DNA from: Bifidobacterium merycicum DSM 6492
Lineage (GTDB): Bacteria; Actinomycetota; Actinomycetes; Actinomycetales; Bifidobacteriaceae
Assembly (NCBI RefSeq): GCF_900129045.1
Contig: NZ_FQTX01000001.1
Coordinates: 124,001-188,000 of the forward strand
Reading direction: 5' to 3'
DNA length: 64,000 bases
The position numbers were made by a program, and so were the translations under genes. The notes below the pieces were generated by a model. That model worked only from the letters and a program-made list of their open reading frames with translations, searched no databases and was not told the DNA's origin. Position 1 is the stretch's first letter. Each line of letters begins with the position of its first letter. Of this stretch, positions 63,101 through 64,000 are shown in pieces.

Positions 63101-64000
63101 TGCACCTTCGCGGTCTTGGAATATCTGGAAATACGCGCGGTACCCGGATCGACCACATAACGGATGCCCGGCACGGTCAACGACGTCTCGGCCACATTCG
63201 TGGCGATCACGATGCGCTGATGCGTATGCGATTCGAACACCTTATGCTGGTCGGCCGCGGACAGACGCGCGAACAACGGCATGATCTCAATCGCATCCGG
63301 ACGGCGCATATCCTCGGCACGCGGGCCGAAATGGTGCCGCAGCGCCGCCTCGAACTCGTGGATGTCGCGCTCGCCGGAAGCGAAAACGAGAATGTCACGC
63401 GCACCACGCTCATGGCCCGAATGGATGATGAGCTCAGCGCATGCGCGGGCCACGGCGGTGGGCATGTCGGTTTCGCCGGCGCTGTCCCCCGTGCCGTACT
63501 CGTCGCTGCCCGGATCCACGCCACGCGCGAAACCCGGCACATCATGCATGAGCGCGGGCGCCGCGCCCAACGGCTCGTAGACGATCTGCACCGGATAGGT
63601 GCGTCCGGACACTTCGATCACCGGCACCTTGGTGTGTAGCGCATGCTCGAAATGCTGTTGGAATTTCACCGAATCGATGGTCGCGGACGTGATGATGAGC
63701 TTCAGGTCGCGGCGCTGGGGCAGCAGGGCCGTCAGATAGCCGAGCAGGAAATCGATGTTGAGGCTGCGTTCATGCGCCTCATCGATCACGATGGTGTCGT
63801 AGGCGCTGAGCTTCGGATCGCGCTGGATCTGCGCGAGCAGGATACCGTCGGTGACGACCTTCAGACGCGTGGCCTTGGACGTGTCGTCGGTGAATCGCAC
63901 CTGATAGCCGATTTCCTCGCCCAAACGCACACCCATTTCGGCGGCGATGCGTTCCGCGACGGTACGGGCCGCGATACGACGCGGCTGCGTGTGCACGATC
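60130..64000 (-). CDS. hrpA: ATP-dependent RNA helicase HrpA (DEAH family), 5' end outside the window
   Basis: Large RNA helicase; about 1290 residues are visible and the N-terminal end with Walker A lies beyond 64000. The visible part begins at motif Ia ('TQPRRIAARTVAERIAAEMG'), then the DEAH box 'YDTIVIDEAHERSLNIDF', motif III 'ITSATIDSVKFQQHF', motif V 'IVIATNVAETSLTVPGIRYVVDPG' and motif VI 'QRSGRCGRVADG'. The C-terminal HrpA-specific region (about 550 onward, including the DUF3418-like part) matches the bacterial HrpA length of around 1300 residues. It is monocistronic here. Confidence 0.93.
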   Translation of the reverse strand, partial: IVHTQPRRIAARTVAERIAAEMGVRLGEEIGYQVRFTDDTSKATRLKVVTDGILLAQIQRDPKLSAYDTIVIDEAHERSLNIDFLLGYLTALLPQRRDLKLIITSATIDSVKFQQHFEHALHTKVPVIEVSGRTYPVQIVYEPLGAAPALMHDVPGFARGVDPGSDEYGTGDSAGETDMPTAVARACAELIIHSGHERGARDILVFASGERDIHEFEAALRHHFGPRAEDMRRPDAIEIMPLFARLSAADQHKVFESHTHQRIVIATNVAETSLTVPGIRYVVDPGTARISRYSKTAKVQRLPIEPISQASADQRSGRCGRVADGIAIRLYSREDYETRPRFTDPEILRTSLGAVVLHMLSVGVARTASDVTEFGFIDPPDVKAVSDGFNELTELKAVARRRGEVTLTPIGRQLARIPIDVRLGRMVIEAARSTSPNTLAAVLVIVAFLSLQDPRERPEEHREEADRIHNRYADPTSDFLTALNIWDRVFQADGEPSNNALRRMCKTEYFSWLRMRQWKDLVAQLRQMCREMRFKVGDPLPSSRAGLEIRQLPLNQQAAHSLCCSWDAEGIHKSMLAGLLSMMGMQVVREPKASDFAGLKGAAKAKAIKRAQKMAKNDYQGARSTHFALFPASAVAKSTPSWVMSTELVETSRLWARYCAAIDPAWAEPLAGSLTRVTYAEPHWSGSRGSAVASAKVLLYGLPIVQDRTVLWGRINPPEARDFLIRQGLVEGDIQQRFSYDDFVRRNLRILEDAADDANRTRQLAQTITDEDLFDFYNCVIPQDVTSLASLAKWWKSNHDADPTLLDFDPDKVERLNEADAVSLADYPDHWHTRGTDGQPIDLRLSYIYDPTDPDDGVTVHVPLKALGRITPEQFTWNVPGLLDELTLAMIKALPKQLRVQFVPAPDAARKIRAWIDEQYPNLPGTALDVDCPDLAHAFTQAAIATVGAQIHPEVLGKELTDRLSPYLRMTFAVEQSAVTGRNASGHGRRNPRRQVKVLGKSKDLKALQVKFAQEAEESARRMVKKQADKAADQGKIVQQANLLHRSGATTESRASMLWHGALDALRLPDERISSRWLGAEALMLASAPYKSTKDLAEDLQLAAVKRLLPQVDKLQDDEALANAVLDVREVYEDTVYAVSHDVIAILKRYAEVDKAVSGKADLPMLSVLQSIREHIATLVFPGFIGATPPASLKSVERYLHADLMRLTKAKNDKNRDVRWAWEADEARQLVDKAMAKAKAEPAGPKHEELMRKATDARWMLEEFYVSLWAQELGTPKPASLNRIKKALA

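Noticed and set aside
60820-63639. 939-residue open frame opposite hrpA
   Set aside because: The reverse frame is rich in Arg/His/Gln as expected for an antisense of high-GC coding sequence, while HrpA motifs are all intact on the other strand.

Overview
The window is a stretch of chromosome from a moderately high-GC actinobacterium, most consistent with Bifidobacterium; I do not assign a species. The genus call rests on three things. There is a complete purine set that uses the long single-chain PurL, PurEK and PurT. The dTDP-rhamnose genes include a fused RmlC-RmlD. An actinobacterial LexA box (CGAAC-N4-GTTCG) sits in front of a Y-family polymerase. Almost everything is ordinary chromosomal gene content; no CRISPR array, insertion sequence or prophage was seen.

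Layout. 1-4036 (+): the end of a LuxR-type response regulator, its histidine kinase, and an ABC export system whose second permease is broken by apparent frameshifts. 4037-4512: an intergenic array of 52-bp tandem repeats. 4513-9490: dnaG, an ion-transporter-superfamily permease, tRNA-Arg(TCT), a DUF805 protein and a small membrane protein. 9586-13719: dxs divergent from purE-purK-fur/zur. 13877-36000: cell-surface genes. These are two LtaS-type enzymes, a LacI regulator, a GH25 lysozyme, rmlA/rmlCD/rmlB, an epimerase plus a GtrII-like membrane protein, and a leftward polysaccharide run (GT2, ABC permease/ATPase, pyruvyl transferase, RgpF, acyltransferase). 36111-39664: a nucleoside/ribose operon (nucleoside hydrolase, frameshifted MFS transporter, ribokinase) behind a perfect palindromic operator. 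39847-43947: purD, purM, purF. 44145-46076: an SOS-type Y-family polymerase with its 75-residue companion. 46171-53036: an accessory block of mostly uncharacterised envelope-type genes (XRE regulator, DUF6591-like membrane protein, 2-TM protein, PH-like/zinc-ribbon protein, SPFH-SHOCT protein, lipoprotein, EcsC protein). 53037-53955: a 919-bp gene-poor gap holding decayed coding remnants. 53956-64000: purL, purC, purT and hrpA (cut by the window edge).

How the parts fit. The purine genes in three places encode PurF, PurD, PurT, PurL, PurM, PurK/PurE and PurC, the IMP pathway as far as SAICAR. The surface locus makes dTDP-L-rhamnose and has the transferase (RgpF, GT2), decorating (pyruvyl, acyl) and Wzm/Wzt-type export proteins for a rhamnose-containing polysaccharide. 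Two LtaS paralogues for glycerol-phosphate polymer synthesis flank the block.

The best candidates for something undescribed are the 47.1-53.0 kb envelope gene block, which partly resembles the SPFH/zinc-ribbon part of PspA-type membrane-stress operons, and the repeated homopolymer/short-repeat frameshifts in otherwise intact membrane-protein genes. All assignments come from reading the sequence; no database search was run.
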